Shown: positions 5,575 to 6,340 of the stretch, in pieces
Layout: each line of letters starts with the position of its first letter
Numbering within the stretch: position 1 is the first letter of the stretch
NCBI GenBank assembly: GCA_945897765.1
Contig: CAMDGP010000133.1
Span: forward strand, 1-6,340
From: Chitinophaga pinensis
Lineage (GTDB): Bacteria; Bacteroidota; Bacteroidia; Flavobacteriales_D; Crocinitomicaceae
Reading direction: 5' to 3'
Length of the DNA: 6,340 nucleotides
Made by a program: the position numbers and the translations under genes
The notes under the pieces: model-generated
What the model was told of the DNA's origin: nothing
The model's input: only the letters and a program-made list of their open reading frames with translations
Databases searched by the model: none

Positions 5575-6186
5575 ATGATCCGAACAATTTTTCTATTTGC
5601 GTTAATACTTCCGCTGCTTGTAGCTTGTCCAATTTCGAATTCGTCAACAAAAGCAGCTAATGAATTGTACGCAAACAAAATGGATTTTAAAAAATGGAAA
5701 AAACTTAGCTTCAAAAGTGTTTCATTTGTTCTACCACAAAAATTCGAGGAAGAAGTTAGTTTTGATTATACTATTAACAAATACTCCTCTAAACAATACA
5801 GTCTTCAATCTTTGTTTTTATATTTTAGTGTGGAAATTTTTAGCGATACAAGCGCCACTTATTTGCAATATGTAAATAATCAAAAATCAAATTTACATGC
5901 TGTTCAAAAAAATTACGTTAACAGTATCCTAGTTTCGTTAATAGGTAATTATGATGCTGGGTATCGCATTTCTGAAATTAAACAGCTAAATAAAAATTGT
6001 TTATCACAAGTAATTATTGAGAACTTCAACCGCCAAAACAAATGGGATTCAGACCAAACGAGCACATACTTTATTGCGACAAAAAAAATAAACAAATCAT
6101 TTTATGTTTTTCAATTTGTTGGTAAAACTGAAAACATGCACTTCTTACAAGATGATTTTTTTAAAATCGTGAATTCAGCTCGTTAA
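5575..6186 (+). CDS. Small predicted lipoprotein of unknown function
   Basis: This is a 203-residue protein. From the ATG at 5575 it begins with a textbook lipoprotein signal: MIR, a hydrophobic core (residues 4-16), then the lipobox LVAC with Cys18 as the lipid-bearing residue. It should therefore be exported and tethered to a membrane. An ATG at 5521 would add 18 residues with a second hydrophobic run and a Glu, a much poorer signal, so I prefer 5575. The mature part (about 185 residues) is rich in Lys, Ser, Phe and Tyr, with alternating strands. The layout of an early FKSVSFVLP strand, an FYVFQFVGKT strand and a closing helix FLQDDFFKIVNSAR recalls the PsbP/DcrB-like fold of small secreted proteins. 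That is a weak resemblance, and no function is assigned. The next gene starts seven bases after the stop, so the two are probably cotranscribed. The gene diverges from glnN across the shared regulatory region. Confidence 0.8.
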   Translation: MIRTIFLFALILPLLVACPISNSSTKAANELYANKMDFKKWKKLSFKSVSFVLPQKFEEEVSFDYTINKYSSKQYSLQSLFLYFSVEIFSDTSATYLQYVNNQKSNLHAVQKNYVNSILVSLIGNYDAGYRISEIKQLNKNCLSQVIIENFNRQNKWDSDQTSTYFIATKKINKSFYVFQFVGKTENMHFLQDDFFKIVNSAR

Positions 6187-6193
6187 TAAAAAA

Positions 6194-6340
6194 ATGGAAT
6201 CTAAAATCAAATTACTTCAAGAAAAGATTCAACAATATTTACCTGGCGTTAAGTCGCATATTGAGTTTTATCCCTATCGCTTTTCGAATGAAAACACAAT
6301 AGATTCAACAACGTTTCGTAAAGCAGCCGTTGCAGTTCAT
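6194..6340 (+). CDS. N-terminal fragment, probable NUDIX hydrolase (CoA pyrophosphatase-like)
   Basis: The first 49 codons of a gene that continues past the window are open from the ATG at 6194. The fragment starts with an amphipathic helix (residues 2-15), then LPG (16-18), a short polar loop, and RKAAVAVH (42-49). The arrangement of helix, LPG, a loop, then R-x-AAV leading into a strand is how NUDIX hydrolases of the CoA pyrophosphatase (NudL-like) group begin. There the AAV strand opens the NUDIX fold. The diagnostic NUDIX box itself would lie beyond the window, so the call is tentative. The A-rich gap of seven bases after the lipoprotein stop suggests one transcript. Confidence 0.5.
   Translation, partial: MESKIKLLQEKIQQYLPGVKSHIEFYPYRFSNENTIDSTTFRKAAVAVH

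Noticed and set aside
5511..5714. Minus-strand open frame of 67 codons upstream of glnN
   Set aside because: It overlaps the lipoprotein signal peptide, which is a strong coding signal on the other strand, and has no features of its own.
5660..5875. + strand open frame of 71 codons
   Set aside because: It is a second reading frame inside the lipoprotein gene with an ordinary shadow composition.
1..6340. A defence system, mobile element or CRISPR array
   Set aside because: There are no transposase, integrase, nuclease or toxin-like genes, no spaced direct repeats of array type and no terminal inverted repeats; the gene content is housekeeping.

Overview
This window looks like an ordinary stretch of chromosome from a member of the Bacteroidota, most likely class Flavobacteriia. 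The evidence is a low G+C content (about one third, judged by eye), the C-terminal end of a PorP/SprF-type type IX secretion protein, a 728-residue type III glutamine synthetase, a DUF5522 protein, and Bacteroidota-style TAnnTTTG -7 promoter boxes. There are A-rich stretches but no Shine-Dalgarno sequences before the start codons. I see no tRNA, rRNA, mobile element, CRISPR array or phage gene.

Layout from left to right. (1) The 3' end of a PorP/SprF outer-membrane protein gene (+) meets, one base away, a convergent PLP-dependent gene of the D-cysteine desulfhydrase / ACC deaminase family (-). A hairpin-plus-T-run that could terminate porP lies inside the conserved HTGG codons of the PLP enzyme. 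(2) Ten bases from the start of the PLP gene, a 65-residue Cys-rich DUF5522 gene (+) runs the other way. Its stop codon overlaps by four bases the stop of a convergent PlsC-type acyltransferase gene (-). (3) Divergent from the acyltransferase is a 416-residue membrane-anchored protein (+) that I do not recognise. (4) It converges on glnN (-), the type III glutamine synthetase, which has a clear terminator between the two genes. (5) A 163-base region upstream of glnN holds the richest regulatory structure of the window: a two-box promoter, a perfect 9-base inverted repeat with G5/C5 cores, and helically spaced T-tracts. (6) Divergent from glnN is a small lipoprotein gene (+), followed after seven bases by the start of a probable NUDIX/CoA-pyrophosphatase-like gene (+) that runs off the window.

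The genes do not form one pathway. Most are single housekeeping genes in alternating orientation, packed so tightly that promoters and terminators must lie inside neighbouring coding sequence. Only the lipoprotein and the NUDIX-like gene look like an operon. The observations most worth testing are the glnN operator region, the D-cysteine desulfhydrase signature in a protein usually labelled ACC deaminase, and the terminator embedded in conserved codons. I found no convincing novel multi-gene system.
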